From: Granulicella sp. S190
GTDB taxonomy: Bacteria > Acidobacteriota > Terriglobia > Terriglobales > Acidobacteriaceae
Assembly (NCBI RefSeq): GCF_009766095.1
Contig: NZ_LMUD01000014.1
Span: 75,976 to 139,975, forward strand
Length of the DNA: 64,000 nt
Direction: 5' to 3'
Part shown: positions 1 through 9,275 of the stretch, one piece after another
Numbering within the stretch: the first letter of the stretch is position 1
Layout: each line of letters opens with the position of its first letter
Position numbers and translations under genes: made by a program
The notes under the pieces: generated by a model
Seen by the model: the letters and a program-made list of their open reading frames with translations, nothing else
The model's database searches: none
What the model was told of the DNA's origin: nothing

Positions 1-117
1 AAACTTCAGGATGGCTTCAATCGAAAAGGTCTGCTTTCTGAGGATGGAAAAAAGAAACAGGCCTTCTATCTCTTCCAAAAGACTTACAAAGAACACTCTG
101 TAGGGAAGCCGGAGTAA
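1..117 (+). CDS. C-terminal end of a GH2-type glycoside hydrolase (partial)
   Basis: Frame 1 is open from the first base to a TAA at 115-117 and gives 38 residues. The piece NRKGLLSEDGKKKQAFY followed by a Tyr-Lys-Glu tail is typical of the last strand and helix of GH2 beta-glucuronidase/beta-galactosidase TIM barrels. Only the tail is in the window, so substrate, signal peptide and catalytic residues cannot be judged. The short overlap with the family is the only support. Confidence 0.6.
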   Translation, partial: KLQDGFNRKGLLSEDGKKKQAFYLFQKTYKEHSVGKPE

Positions 118-157
118 CCTTCGCGTCAGTTTCAGAAAAGATTATGATCTAAGGAGA

Positions 158-910
158 GTGAACTACAAGATTGCAGCTTTCTATCGATTTGTGCCCGTGT
201 CTGCGCCCAAGGCTCTGCGCGAGCAGCTCCGCGCCACATTCAGTGATACCGATCTCCGCGGCACACTGCTGATAGCAGGTGAGGGAATCAACGGCACCAT
301 GTCGGGGTCGCCCGCATCTATAGACCGTCTCGTAGACCTGCTGGCAGAGAAGGTCGGTCTGGAGAGGACAGAGGTAAAGTTCTCTTTCTCCGACGAGCCG
401 CCTTTCAAGAGGTTGAAGTTTCGAATTAAGTCCGAGATCATCGCGTTTCGCAAAGCCCAGGTAGATCCAACCCAGTCCGGAGAGTATGTCCAGCCCCAGG
501 AGTGGAATGCGCTCATCGCAGACCCTGAGGTCTTGCTTCTGGATACGCGAAATCGGTACGAGACGGACCTCGGCACCTTCACCGGAGCAACTGCTCCTGG
601 CATAGATACTTTCTCTGATTTCGTTACCTATGTTCAGGAGAATCTTGATCCTGCCAGGCACCGTAAGGTAGCGATGTTCTGTACCGGCGGCATACGCTGC
701 GAGAAGGCATCGGCGTTCATGCTGCAAGAAGGTTTCGACGAGATCTACCATCTGAAGGGTGGGATCCTGAAGTATCTCGAGGAAATCCCAGAGCAGAGCA
801 GTCAATGGCAGGGCGAATGCTATCTCTTCGATAATAGGACCTCGGTTGGGCATGCGGATTTGCAGAGGCACGTTCCTGAACCGGAGCGAAAACAACATGG
901 CCGCATCTAA
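158..910 (+). CDS. trhO: tRNA uridine(34) hydroxylase TrhO (YceA/rhodanese family)
   Basis: The product is a 250-residue cytoplasmic protein of the TrhO family, which hydroxylates wobble U34 of tRNA in an oxygen-dependent reaction on the way to (methoxy)carbonylmethoxy-uridine. An N-terminal acylphosphatase-like part (about 1-95) contains the family signature LLIAGEGINGT. A rhodanese domain follows (about 115-215) with the active-site loop CTGGIRCEKAS, Cys175 and Cys181. The GTG start at 158 is preceded by AAGGAGA, which fixes the start. The protein is shorter than the E. coli enzyme (about 350) and ends soon after the rhodanese domain, without the Cys-rich tail of longer members. selO begins 6 nt downstream, so the two genes are probably cotranscribed. 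Confidence 0.9.
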   Translation: MNYKIAAFYRFVPVSAPKALREQLRATFSDTDLRGTLLIAGEGINGTMSGSPASIDRLVDLLAEKVGLERTEVKFSFSDEPPFKRLKFRIKSEIIAFRKAQVDPTQSGEYVQPQEWNALIADPEVLLLDTRNRYETDLGTFTGATAPGIDTFSDFVTYVQENLDPARHRKVAMFCTGGIRCEKASAFMLQEGFDEIYHLKGGILKYLEEIPEQSSQWQGECYLFDNRTSVGHADLQRHVPEPERKQHGRI

Positions 911-916
911 TCGAGT

Positions 917-2458
917 ATGAGCACCTCCGATGTTTCCGTGATGGCGTCGGCCATCGCTGCCTCCGACGACCGATCCGTCCGTTTCCACTTCGAAAACACC
1001 TATGCGCGGTTGCCAGAACGTTTCTATGCCAGGCTTAATCCGAGGCAAGTAACAGCTCCACGCCTGGTAAAGGTGAATGTGGAGTTGGCACAGAGTCTCG
1101 GCCTGGCCCCGGACGAGTTGGCAAGCACGCGTGGTGTGGAGATTCTGGCAGGCAATCGAGTGGCCGAGGGAGCCGAACCTCTGGCGATCGCCTATGCAGG
1201 GCATCAGTTTGGGCACTTCGTCCCCCAACTTGGCGATGGTCGTGCCAACCTGCTGGGAGAGGTAGTGGGGCGTGACGGCGTACGCTACGACATACAGCTC
1301 AAAGGTTCTGGTCCGACGCCGTTCTCTCGTCGAGGAGATGGCAGAGCCGCGCTTGGCCCGGTCTTGCGCGAGTACATCGTGAGCGAGGCCATGGGCGCAC
1401 TGGGTGTGCCAACCACCCGAGCGCTTGCCGCTGTAACCACGGGAGAACTAGTCTTTCGTGAGACGGCGTTGCCGGGAGCAATACTGACGCGGGTCGCGGC
1501 GAGCCATCTTCGCGTGGGCACCTTCCAGTACTTTGCGGCGAAAGGTGACACAGAGGGGACGCGGATGTTGGCCGACTATGCCATCGCGCGGCACTATCCC
1601 GCAGTCGCGCACGAGAAACGGCTGTATCGCGTCTTTCTGGATAACGTGATCGCGCGTCATGCTCATCTGGTCGCGCAATGGATGCTCCTCGGCTTTATCC
1701 ATGGCGTGATGAACACCGACAACACTTCTATCTCGGGCGAGACGCTAGACTACGGCCCCTGCGCCTTCATGGAGGCTTACGATCCGGCCAAGGTATTCAG
1801 CTCAATCGACAGCCAGGGCCGCTACGCCTATAGCAATCAACCCCACGCCGCTCGGTGGAATTTGATGCGTCTCGCCGAGGCGTTACTGCCGCTTCTGCTT
1901 CAGGAAGAGGGAAGCGAGGAGGCCGCGCTGGCCTCTGCCAATGAGGCAATCGCAGCCTTCGAACCACAGTTCGAGGCGGCTCGCCTCGTCGGCCTGCGCC
2001 GCAAGCTTGGCCTCTTTACGGATCAGGAAGGTGATGCAACGTTAGCTCAGGATCTGCTCGACCGCATGGCCGCCAATCAGGCTGACTTTACCCTGACCTT
2101 CCGCCGTCTTTGCACAGCCGCAACCGGACGCGAGGGTGGCGCAGAGATGCGTACGCTGTTCGCTGAACCAGGCGCGTATGACACGTGGGCTGTAGCGTGG
2201 CGCAGAAGGTTGGAGCAGGAGCCTGTCCCGGCACAAGACCGCGCGGCTGCGATGCGGTTGGTCAATCCAGCATTCATCCCGCGCAATCACATGGTGGAGG
2301 CAGCGCTCGAGGCTGCTGTTGAGCAGGAGGACTTCCAGCCGTTCGAGGAGCTACTCGAAGTGGTGTCCCGTCCCTATGAAGACAGACCCGACATGGAGCG
2401 ATATACCGTGCCAGCCCGCCCGGAAGAGTGCGTCAGTCAGACCTTCTGCGGGACGTAA
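917..2458 (+). CDS. selO: Protein adenylyltransferase SelO (YdiU/UPF0061 family)
   Basis: This 513-residue protein belongs to the SelO pseudokinase family. Known members bind ATP upside down and transfer AMP to Ser/Thr/Tyr of substrate proteins, which has been linked to redox homeostasis. Family landmarks seen here are the early segment YAGHQFGHFVPQLGDGRA, the glycine-rich GSGPTPFSRRGDGRAAL, and the catalytic-loop-like region FIHGVMNTDNTSISGETLDYGP around residues 260-280. The C-terminus ends in a Cys-x5-Cys tail (CVSQTFCGT), the place where eukaryotic and many bacterial members carry their redox Cys or Sec. Length matches the family, and the gene directly follows trhO. Confidence 0.92.
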   Translation: MSTSDVSVMASAIAASDDRSVRFHFENTYARLPERFYARLNPRQVTAPRLVKVNVELAQSLGLAPDELASTRGVEILAGNRVAEGAEPLAIAYAGHQFGHFVPQLGDGRANLLGEVVGRDGVRYDIQLKGSGPTPFSRRGDGRAALGPVLREYIVSEAMGALGVPTTRALAAVTTGELVFRETALPGAILTRVAASHLRVGTFQYFAAKGDTEGTRMLADYAIARHYPAVAHEKRLYRVFLDNVIARHAHLVAQWMLLGFIHGVMNTDNTSISGETLDYGPCAFMEAYDPAKVFSSIDSQGRYAYSNQPHAARWNLMRLAEALLPLLLQEEGSEEAALASANEAIAAFEPQFEAARLVGLRRKLGLFTDQEGDATLAQDLLDRMAANQADFTLTFRRLCTAATGREGGAEMRTLFAEPGAYDTWAVAWRRRLEQEPVPAQDRAAAMRLVNPAFIPRNHMVEAALEAAVEQEDFQPFEELLEVVSRPYEDRPDMERYTVPARPEECVSQTFCGT

Positions 2459-2608
2459 GTGGAAGATCGTATGAGGTTGGTCGACGTCACTACGAAACAA
2501 AACTCAGAGGCCACAAATCAGAGACGACAATCTCCCAAGTCTGACATACTTCACCCAGCGCGAAGGTATAACTGATTCAACTCGTGGATCAAGACAAATA
2601 AAGGTGAT

Positions 2609-3697
2609 ATGAGCAAGGTTTCAAAGACGATCCGAACCGGCCTTATCGGATATGGGTATGCAGGAAAGACCTTTCACGCCCCCTTGATCCGCGCAACGCC
2701 GGGGCTTGCGTTATCTTTGGTAGGTTCGAGCCGACCTGAGGCCGTACTGGCGGAGTTTGGCGAGATAACAGTGTGTTCTGCCGCGGAGGCAGCGATACAT
2801 CCCGATGTCGATCTTGTCGTAATCGCAAGCCCTAATCACACCCACTATCCACTTGCTGCCTCGGCACTGCGCGCAGGAAAGGATGTCGTCGTCGATAAGC
2901 CCTTCACTGTTACGTTTGCGGAGGCGCGGTCTCTGGCAGAGATTGCGAAGGAGCACGGCAGGATGCTCTCAGTCTTTCACAACCGCCGATGGGAGAGTGA
3001 GGTGCAGGCCACGCGCGAAGTACTCTGGTCAGGCGTGCTGGGGGTGGTCTCGCACTACGAGTGTCACATGGATCGTTATCGGCCTCACGTTCGGCAGCGA
3101 TGGCGAGAGGATGAAGGACCAGGTGCAGGTCTATGGTTCGACCTGGGGCCTCATCTTCTTGATCAGGCGATGTATCTCTTTGGTCTGCCGCAGTCGATCA
3201 GCGCGAGTATGGCAACTCTGCGCAAGGGCGGAAAGACCGATGACTGGGCTCATGTTCAGCTGAACTATGAGAGCATGCGGGTCATCCTTCATGCGTCGTT
3301 ACTGGTCTCAGGAGGTGGCCCGCGGTCCATCGTTCATGGAACCCGGGCAAGTTGGGCGAAGTATGGCGCCGATGTTCAGGAGACGCAGTTGAAGGAAGGC
3401 ATGACGCCCGGCGGTCCTGGCTTCGGCTATGATCCGGACCCAGGAGTCCTGTACGACGGCGAAACGGGCGAGCGCACGGAGATTCCGGTGCCGGTGGGAA
3501 ACCAGCAGATGTACTACGCGCAGGTCAGGGACACGATATTGGGAGACCAGCAGTCTTCGATTCCGACCATCGATGCAATCGCAGTGATGGCAGCGCTGGA
3601 GACAACCTTCGATTCGGCGCAACAGGGGAGAGTGCTGCCGCTGCCGATGACCTCAAGCGAGGTTGCGCAGTGGCGTCGAGCCCATCCTGCTCTTTAG
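2609..3697 (+). CDS. Gfo/Idh/MocA-family NAD(P)-dependent oxidoreductase
   Basis: A 362-residue predicted cytoplasmic dehydrogenase. The N-terminal Rossmann fold shows GLIGYGYAGKTFHAPLI (residues about 11-27) and the family's second signature with the substrate-binding lysine, DVVVDKPFTVT (about 90-100). The C-terminal part has the beta-sheet dimerisation domain typical of Gfo/Idh/MocA proteins. The closest-looking group is YdgJ/YhhX/YvaA, whose members act on sugars or inositols, but the substrate cannot be read from sequence. ATG 2609 is preceded by AAAGGTGAT. An MFS carrier gene follows after 247 nt, so a link to sugar or sugar-acid uptake is possible but unproven. Confidence 0.85.
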   Translation: MSKVSKTIRTGLIGYGYAGKTFHAPLIRATPGLALSLVGSSRPEAVLAEFGEITVCSAAEAAIHPDVDLVVIASPNHTHYPLAASALRAGKDVVVDKPFTVTFAEARSLAEIAKEHGRMLSVFHNRRWESEVQATREVLWSGVLGVVSHYECHMDRYRPHVRQRWREDEGPGAGLWFDLGPHLLDQAMYLFGLPQSISASMATLRKGGKTDDWAHVQLNYESMRVILHASLLVSGGGPRSIVHGTRASWAKYGADVQETQLKEGMTPGGPGFGYDPDPGVLYDGETGERTEIPVPVGNQQMYYAQVRDTILGDQQSSIPTIDAIAVMAALETTFDSAQQGRVLPLPMTSSEVAQWRRAHPAL

Positions 3698-3944
3698 GTC
3701 ATTCACGCAGAGGTTGGGCAACTGCTCGTGCCAAACTGGATTTGATTAAATCTGCCGCCGGTTTCATCCTCGCAACTCTGCAATTTATATCGCCGCTCAC
3801 CCTCTGAACACCCCCGCAAACCATGTAGGTCATAAGTCCTAACGGCGAACGCTCAAAACATTGTTCAATAGGAGGTCAAGCATCTTGTCATAGTGAACTG
3901 CAAAGAGATCTGTCCCGGAACGTATCGCGGCAGGAGGAACACCG

Positions 3945-5240
3945 ATGTATCTCGAGCGCTACACCCGAGTCAGATTTCTACTGGCCTTTTGGCTCTTCGT
4001 TCTCAGTGGCGTCGCATTTCTCGATCGCACAAACATCTCGATCGCCGGGATACAGATCAGTAGAGAGTATGGACTTGGGAATCAGCGTCTGGGTTGGATC
4101 TTCAGCGCGTTTCTCATTGGCTACGCGGGTTTTCAGCTTCCAGCTGGTTGGCTTGCGGCTCGCTTTGGCCCTCGCCGGGTTCTTACCCTCGGAGTTTTAT
4201 GGTGGGGGATTGCGACAGCATTGACGGCGGTTCTGCCGTCAGGGATATCGCATGCCGTGGTTCTTTTGATCGCAATCCGCTTTGCACTCGGCGCGGGTGA
4301 AGCAGTGATCTATCCAGCGGCAAATCAATTCGTTGCCCGATGGGTTCCGGTTCACGAGCGAGGCTTCATCAACGGACTTATCTTTGCTGGTGTGGGCGCC
4401 GGCAGCGGCCTGACTCCGCCGCTACTGACGTGGCTCATCACCCATCACGGATGGCGTGCAGCCTTCTGGTTCAGTGCAATCGTGGGGTTGATCGCTGGAT
4501 CGATCTGGTGGTACTACTCACGCGACACTCCGGAAGAGCACGCCGATGTCGGTCCCTTGGAGTTGAGCGAGATTCACGCCGGAATCAACGGAACCGTACA
4601 GGAGCAACGAGCCCTCAGCTCCGAGACAGTGGAGATCTCGTGGCGCGCAATCCTGCATCGCCGCGATCTTCCAGCACTGATGGTCGGCTACTTCAGCTTT
4701 GGCTATGTCGCCTGGATCTTCTTCAGCTGGTTCTTTCTTTACATGGCGCAGGTGCGGGGATTTGATCTGAAGTCCAGTGCTCGCTATTCGATGCTTCCAT
4801 TCCTATCGATGACGATTTGTTGTTTGGCGGGTGGTGCAATCAGCGACAAACTGACGAATCTGTATGGGCTTCGTGTTGGTCGCGGTGTGCTGGCGGCAGT
4901 AGCTCTCTTTGCAACGGCCTGTTTTCTGGTGGTTGGATCGATGGTTCATAGCCCTCAGCTTGCAGGGGTTATCCTCGCAGGCGGGGCGGGAGCGCTCTAC
5001 CTGTCACAGAGTTCGTTCTGGTCTGTTTCCATCGACATCGCAGGACGCAGCTCTGGCGTGTTTTCTAGCATAGTGAACATGGGAGGCCAAGTTGGAGGAG
5101 CCGTAACAGCGTCGCTCACCCCATGGATAGCGCAGCGGTTTGGCTGGACGACCTCTTTTGCCGTTGCTGCCATCCTGGCAGTCATTGGGGGGCTCTGCTG
5201 GCTGACGGTGCACCCAGAGCGCCCACTCGAAGCCAGCTAG
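3945..5240 (+). CDS. MFS transporter, anion:cation symporter (ACS) type
   Basis: A 431-residue inner-membrane protein with about 12 hydrophobic helices and a central loop near residues 195-225. The N-terminal LDRTNIS motif after helix 1 and the loop 2-3 motif GWLAARFGPRRVLT are characteristic of the ACS branch of the major facilitator superfamily (hexuronate, galactonate, phthalate and tartrate carriers). It probably imports an organic or sugar acid together with protons; the substrate is not deducible. A strong ribosome-binding site (GGCAGGAGG) precedes ATG 3945. The neighbouring oxidoreductase and two-component system may belong to the same response. Confidence 0.85.
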   Translation: MYLERYTRVRFLLAFWLFVLSGVAFLDRTNISIAGIQISREYGLGNQRLGWIFSAFLIGYAGFQLPAGWLAARFGPRRVLTLGVLWWGIATALTAVLPSGISHAVVLLIAIRFALGAGEAVIYPAANQFVARWVPVHERGFINGLIFAGVGAGSGLTPPLLTWLITHHGWRAAFWFSAIVGLIAGSIWWYYSRDTPEEHADVGPLELSEIHAGINGTVQEQRALSSETVEISWRAILHRRDLPALMVGYFSFGYVAWIFFSWFFLYMAQVRGFDLKSSARYSMLPFLSMTICCLAGGAISDKLTNLYGLRVGRGVLAAVALFATACFLVVGSMVHSPQLAGVILAGGAGALYLSQSSFWSVSIDIAGRSSGVFSSIVNMGGQVGGAVTASLTPWIAQRFGWTTSFAVAAILAVIGGLCWLTVHPERPLEAS

Positions 5241-5304
5241 TCGGCGTAGAACGGATTCTCTTGCAACATGGAGAAATATGTGTTCGCCTTGAAGAATCTA
5301 GACA

Positions 5305-8300
5305 TTGATCAGGCGATTACATCCCGTTGGAGTGCAGCGTAATTCTTGCTCTGCCTCGGCAGCGTTGTCTCCATCCTCTGTAGCTGTGACTTCGTATGCC
5401 AGCGGGTTTCGTCGCGGCAGAAAACTGATTTTGCAGATTCTTCTTTGCCTCGCGGTATTCGCGAACGCTGCTTTGGCATCAGCTCCGTTCCGGCTCTCCG
5501 AGTATCAGAAGCAAGATTGGCAGATTGAAGACGGGCTGCCGGACAATAACGTTCGAATGATCGCGCAGCGGCCGGATGGTCTATTGTTGCTAGCGACTGG
5601 GTCAGGGCTCTCCACCTTTGACGGACAGCACTTTCACAATCTTCCAATCGTGGTTGGCGGCGTGGTTGATAACGAGGCCATCAATGCAGTGCTTCCAGAG
5701 GGCAATGACGATCTCTGGATCGGGACTGATGGCAGCGGGATACTGCACCGCACCGCATCCGGAACCGTTGCGATCAGCGAGCTCGCTGGCTTTCGCAACG
5801 AGCGCATCCGAACATTTCATCGGGACGCGCAAGGGGTACTGTGGATCGCGACTCAGAATGGGGTTGAGCGATATTTCAATAATCACCTCGAGGCGGTCTC
5901 AGGCGCTGGAATGATCTCGGGCGATATCACAACGCCCTTTGCCGAGGATGGTCACGGAGGCATGTTTTTCATTACCTCTTCAGGACTCTTCCATTGGCAC
6001 GGCGGTACGGTGAAGCGATATCCCGTCACCACATCTGCCTCTGATACTGAGGTCGCAGTCTATCGCGATGCGGCACAGCACCTCTGGGTGGGGACGATGA
6101 CCCATCTGGTGCAACTTGTTCCGCGCAAGTGTGCTTCATGCGACGCTGCTGAGTTCGATCCCGTCATACGTGCAACTCTTACGAGTCCAATCACAGACCT
6201 GCTCGGCGATGCTGCAGGAGATCTCTGGATGGGCACACGACACGATGGTGTGTGGCGATTCTCCGTTGATGGGCTCTCGCACTGGAACTCGCACAATGGA
6301 CTACCTGACGATGCCATTCGAACGCTGTTTCTAGATGACGAGCAGAACCTTTGGGTAGGAATGCTCTCAGGAGGGCTGAGCCGTTGGCACAAAGGAGCGC
6401 TGGCGCCCTTCGGCGAACCCGAAGGTTTTCATGCATCCTACGCGGCCAGCGTTTTTTCCGACAGCCGAGGCGATCTGTGGCTGGGTTCATGGGGAAATGG
6501 ACTGTTTCGTCGTCATAACGGACAGATCATTCCCGCAAATCCTCCAGGCATGCCAATCAGCGCTGCAATCCGTGCACTTGCCGAAGATAGAAAAGGACAA
6601 ATCTGGATAGGGACATGGTTCAACGGTATCTACAGCTACGATGGCCACTCGTATCGTCATTACCTTCTAGGCAATGAGTCGCCAGGCAACGCTGTCAGCT
6701 CCATTCTTGCTGACAGCCATGGCGGTCTCTGGGTAGGCACCTATACCGGCGTGTTGTACTTTCCGCAAGGGCGGCCAGATCAACAAAAGCGCCAACAGTT
6801 TGTCGAGACAAAACTCATCACCTGCTTGATCGAGGATCGCGACGGCTCAGTTCTCGTGGGGACCAGCAACGGCCTCTATCGTGTACTCGACGGCACAGTA
6901 TCGGAAGTTTCTGGCCTGCCCCATCCCTATGTGCTCTCGCTGGTGCTGGATAGCGGAGGATATCTCTGGGCAGGCACAAAGGCTGGCGGTATCGTCGCTA
7001 TTCGGCAGGATCGCGCGATTGCCTTACCCCCCAGCGCCAACGCGCCATCCCTGCCGGTAAACACAGCAACAGAGGATCAGGACGGCCATCTGTGGCTCGG
7101 CACCTATCGAGGAATTGTCCGCCTCACGGTAGCTGAGCTGCATGCCACTATCGACGGCCGACAGCATCAGCTATCGGTCGTGACCCTGGGAAAGGCCGAC
7201 GGAATGCGTTCGTCAGAGTGTGCCGGATCCTCAAAGCCTTCTTCCACACTGCAACCTGACGGAACCTTGTGGTTCGCAACGACGAAGAGCTTTGTGCATA
7301 CGACAAATATTGCTGAAAAGCTCGGTGCGATAAGTCCGGCCGCAACCATCACAGGTTGGACACTATCAAATGACCCCGACGCCGCTGACTCTACTGCGAG
7401 AGCGGGCGATTCGCGGATCGAACTCGAAGCCGGCCAGCCAGACATTCTGTTTTTCTTCAATGCAAAGATGCTCTCAAATCCGTCACATGTAGAGTACCGA
7501 TATCGGCTGTCAGGGTACGACGCAGAATGGACCAATACCGGCGCTCATGCTGCCCGCTATCGCCGCTTGCCACCAGGTTCATACCGATTTGAGGTGCAAG
7601 CCCGGGCTGGCGGAGAGGATTGGACCTCTGCGGTAAGTAGTATCGAAATAAAACAGAGACCGTACCTCTATCAAACGTGGTACTTTGCAGCCGGTCTGTC
7701 TCTCGCCGCCCTGGTTCTAGTGACACAATTGTTTCGCCGCAGGTTGCAGTTGATGAAGGGGAGGATGGGCATCGTGCTGGAAGAGAGGAACCGCATCTCG
7801 CGCGAGTGCCACGACACGCTGATGGCTGGGTTTGCTGCAATCTCATGGCAGTTGGAGGCGACCGCAAAGTTGTTTCGCGACAGCGATTCGAGTTCCACAC
7901 CCGCTGCGCAGTCGTGCGAACTGGCCCGAAACATGGTGTCGCACTGCCAGGCGGAGGCGAGAAGAATTATCTGGGACTTGCGCGATGCAGATGAGGTCAC
8001 CAATTTGCTGTCGCGAGCGTTTGGCCGCGTCCTCGAAGCAAATCCATTCGGGGAGACCATCAAGACCACTTTTGAAGTGGAGGGGGAGGAACAACCGCTT
8101 ACTCCTGGCTGTGTTCATCATCTTGTATGTATCGGCCAGGAGGCGGTATCAAATGCAATTCGTCACGCAAATCCGTCCCGAATTCTTATTCTCTTGAAGT
8201 ACGAAGCGGACTCACTAAGTCTGTCTATCTACGACGATGGTCGCGGTTTCCAGAACTCGGAGGCAAACGGTTCGCACCGTGGCCATTTTGGGATCCCAGT

Positions 8301-8451
8301 GATGGAAGAACGAGCTCGAAAGATCGGAGGAACCTTCCGATTGCAGACCTCAGCAGAGGCCGGCACAGAGGTCACAGTGAAAGTGTCCTTCAGTGCAGCT
8401 CGCCAGCCGCTAAGGCAGGAACAGCACGTTATAAGGTGGATAGGAATATGA
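5305..8451 (+). CDS. Sensor histidine kinase with Reg_prop beta-propellers, Y_Y_Y and HisKA_3
   Basis: A large inner-membrane sensor (1048 residues from the TTG at 5305; the in-frame GTG at 5386 is a plausible shorter start). After a hydrophobic export segment (about 43-62) come many two-component propeller repeats with the pattern D..GxLWxGT, forming a periplasmic pair of seven-bladed propellers. A Y_Y_Y domain follows (about 715-785, YRYRLSGYDAEW), then a TM helix (about 790-808). The cytoplasmic HisKA_3 dimerisation domain has the phospho-acceptor His836 in SRECHDTL, and the HATPase has the N box (AVSNAIRHA) and G box (DDGRGF). There is no receiver domain. The stop overlaps the regulator's start by 4 nt (ATGA), so the two are translationally coupled. 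The ligand is probably a glycan, by analogy with related sensors. Confidence 0.92.
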   Translation: MIRRLHPVGVQRNSCSASAALSPSSVAVTSYASGFRRGRKLILQILLCLAVFANAALASAPFRLSEYQKQDWQIEDGLPDNNVRMIAQRPDGLLLLATGSGLSTFDGQHFHNLPIVVGGVVDNEAINAVLPEGNDDLWIGTDGSGILHRTASGTVAISELAGFRNERIRTFHRDAQGVLWIATQNGVERYFNNHLEAVSGAGMISGDITTPFAEDGHGGMFFITSSGLFHWHGGTVKRYPVTTSASDTEVAVYRDAAQHLWVGTMTHLVQLVPRKCASCDAAEFDPVIRATLTSPITDLLGDAAGDLWMGTRHDGVWRFSVDGLSHWNSHNGLPDDAIRTLFLDDEQNLWVGMLSGGLSRWHKGALAPFGEPEGFHASYAASVFSDSRGDLWLGSWGNGLFRRHNGQIIPANPPGMPISAAIRALAEDRKGQIWIGTWFNGIYSYDGHSYRHYLLGNESPGNAVSSILADSHGGLWVGTYTGVLYFPQGRPDQQKRQQFVETKLITCLIEDRDGSVLVGTSNGLYRVLDGTVSEVSGLPHPYVLSLVLDSGGYLWAGTKAGGIVAIRQDRAIALPPSANAPSLPVNTATEDQDGHLWLGTYRGIVRLTVAELHATIDGRQHQLSVVTLGKADGMRSSECAGSSKPSSTLQPDGTLWFATTKSFVHTTNIAEKLGAISPAATITGWTLSNDPDAADSTARAGDSRIELEAGQPDILFFFNAKMLSNPSHVEYRYRLSGYDAEWTNTGAHAARYRRLPPGSYRFEVQARAGGEDWTSAVSSIEIKQRPYLYQTWYFAAGLSLAALVLVTQLFRRRLQLMKGRMGIVLEERNRISRECHDTLMAGFAAISWQLEATAKLFRDSDSSSTPAAQSCELARNMVSHCQAEARRIIWDLRDADEVTNLLSRAFGRVLEANPFGETIKTTFEVEGEEQPLTPGCVHHLVCIGQEAVSNAIRHANPSRILILLKYEADSLSLSIYDDGRGFQNSEANGSHRGHFGIPVMEERARKIGGTFRLQTSAEAGTEVTVKVSFSAARQPLRQEQHVIRWIGI

Positions 8452-9071
8452 AGCAGATCCGTGTGTTACTGATCGAAGATCATTTTCTCGCGCGTATGGC
8501 ATTACACTCAGTGCTCGCCGGACACTCGCAGATCCAAGTCATAGGTGAGGCGAGTGACGGGGAGACGGGCGTTGAGCTGTACCGTAGCCTGCGTCCGGAT
8601 GTAGTAGTGCTCGATCTACGGCTGCCACGACTGAGCGGCTTTGAGGTGATCGATCAGATTCGGAAGGAGTTTGCGTCCGCCCGAATTGTGGTGCTGTCGA
8701 ACTATCAGGGGAGCGAAGATATATACCGCGCGGTCCGAAGTGGCGCAATGGCCTATCTCAACAAAGACGCAAGCGGAGAGCAGCTTTTCAACGCAATTCA
8801 GAATGTAGACCGAGGATTGAGATATCTTCCTCATCTTGCACTTGATCGTCTCGCGGAGCGTACGCCTGTTCTCGAACTCACCCCTCGCGAGCGTGAAGTG
8901 TTGGCGGGTATTACACGTGGACTGAGTAACCGGGAGATTGCAGAAGATCTCCACATTGCTGAGAAGACGGTGCGAATCCACGTCAGCTCATTGCTCGATA
9001 AAATGGGCGCCCGTGACCGGACTCAAGCGACGATCTACGCCTTTCAGCGTGGACTTGTCCACTTGAATTAG
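8448..9071 (+). CDS. NarL/LuxR-family response regulator
   Basis: A 207-residue DNA-binding regulator that is the cognate partner of the upstream kinase. The receiver domain (1-120) has the acidic pair (Glu10-Asp11), phospho-acceptor Asp56 in VVVLDLRLP and the conserved Lys in YLNKDAS. The C-terminal LuxR-type HTH (about 143-205) shows LTPREREVLAGITRGLSNREIA. Start ATG 8448 was chosen because it overlaps the kinase stop (ATGA) and directly opens the receiver fold; a longer upstream reading frame exists but adds nothing family-like. The Oar-like receptor and exported enzymes just downstream are reasonable targets, but no binding site was identified. Confidence 0.93.
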   Translation: MKQIRVLLIEDHFLARMALHSVLAGHSQIQVIGEASDGETGVELYRSLRPDVVVLDLRLPRLSGFEVIDQIRKEFASARIVVLSNYQGSEDIYRAVRSGAMAYLNKDASGEQLFNAIQNVDRGLRYLPHLALDRLAERTPVLELTPREREVLAGITRGLSNREIAEDLHIAEKTVRIHVSSLLDKMGARDRTQATIYAFQRGLVHLN

Positions 9072-9076
9072 CTGGG

Positions 9077-9096
9077 GCTAGGGCATTTGTCCTAGC
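9077..9096 (+). terminator. Inverted repeat 6 nt after the response regulator
   Basis: GCTAGG and CCTAGC arms flank an 8-nt loop that can be closed further by G-T and C-G pairs. It sits directly after the regulator stop. No T-tract follows, so it could be a weak terminator, an mRNA 3' end or an operator. Confidence 0.35.
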
Positions 9097-9275
9097 TAAA
9101 GACATGGCAACAGCCTAATGACAACCAGATGACTCCGTAATCAAATCCCTGTTAATCCTCAGCCTGGATTTGAGCCGTTTCCCCTGTCATGAGCGGGGCG
9201 CGGGATGCCGTAATTGCTCAGTGGGCCATTGCGGATGAAGTGATCAACTAACGGACATCTTTCGGAGGTCGTGCT

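Noticed and set aside
149..1228. Long minus-strand ORF of 359 codons
   Set aside because: It lies opposite trhO and selO, both confidently identified, and has no family motif; a shadow frame.
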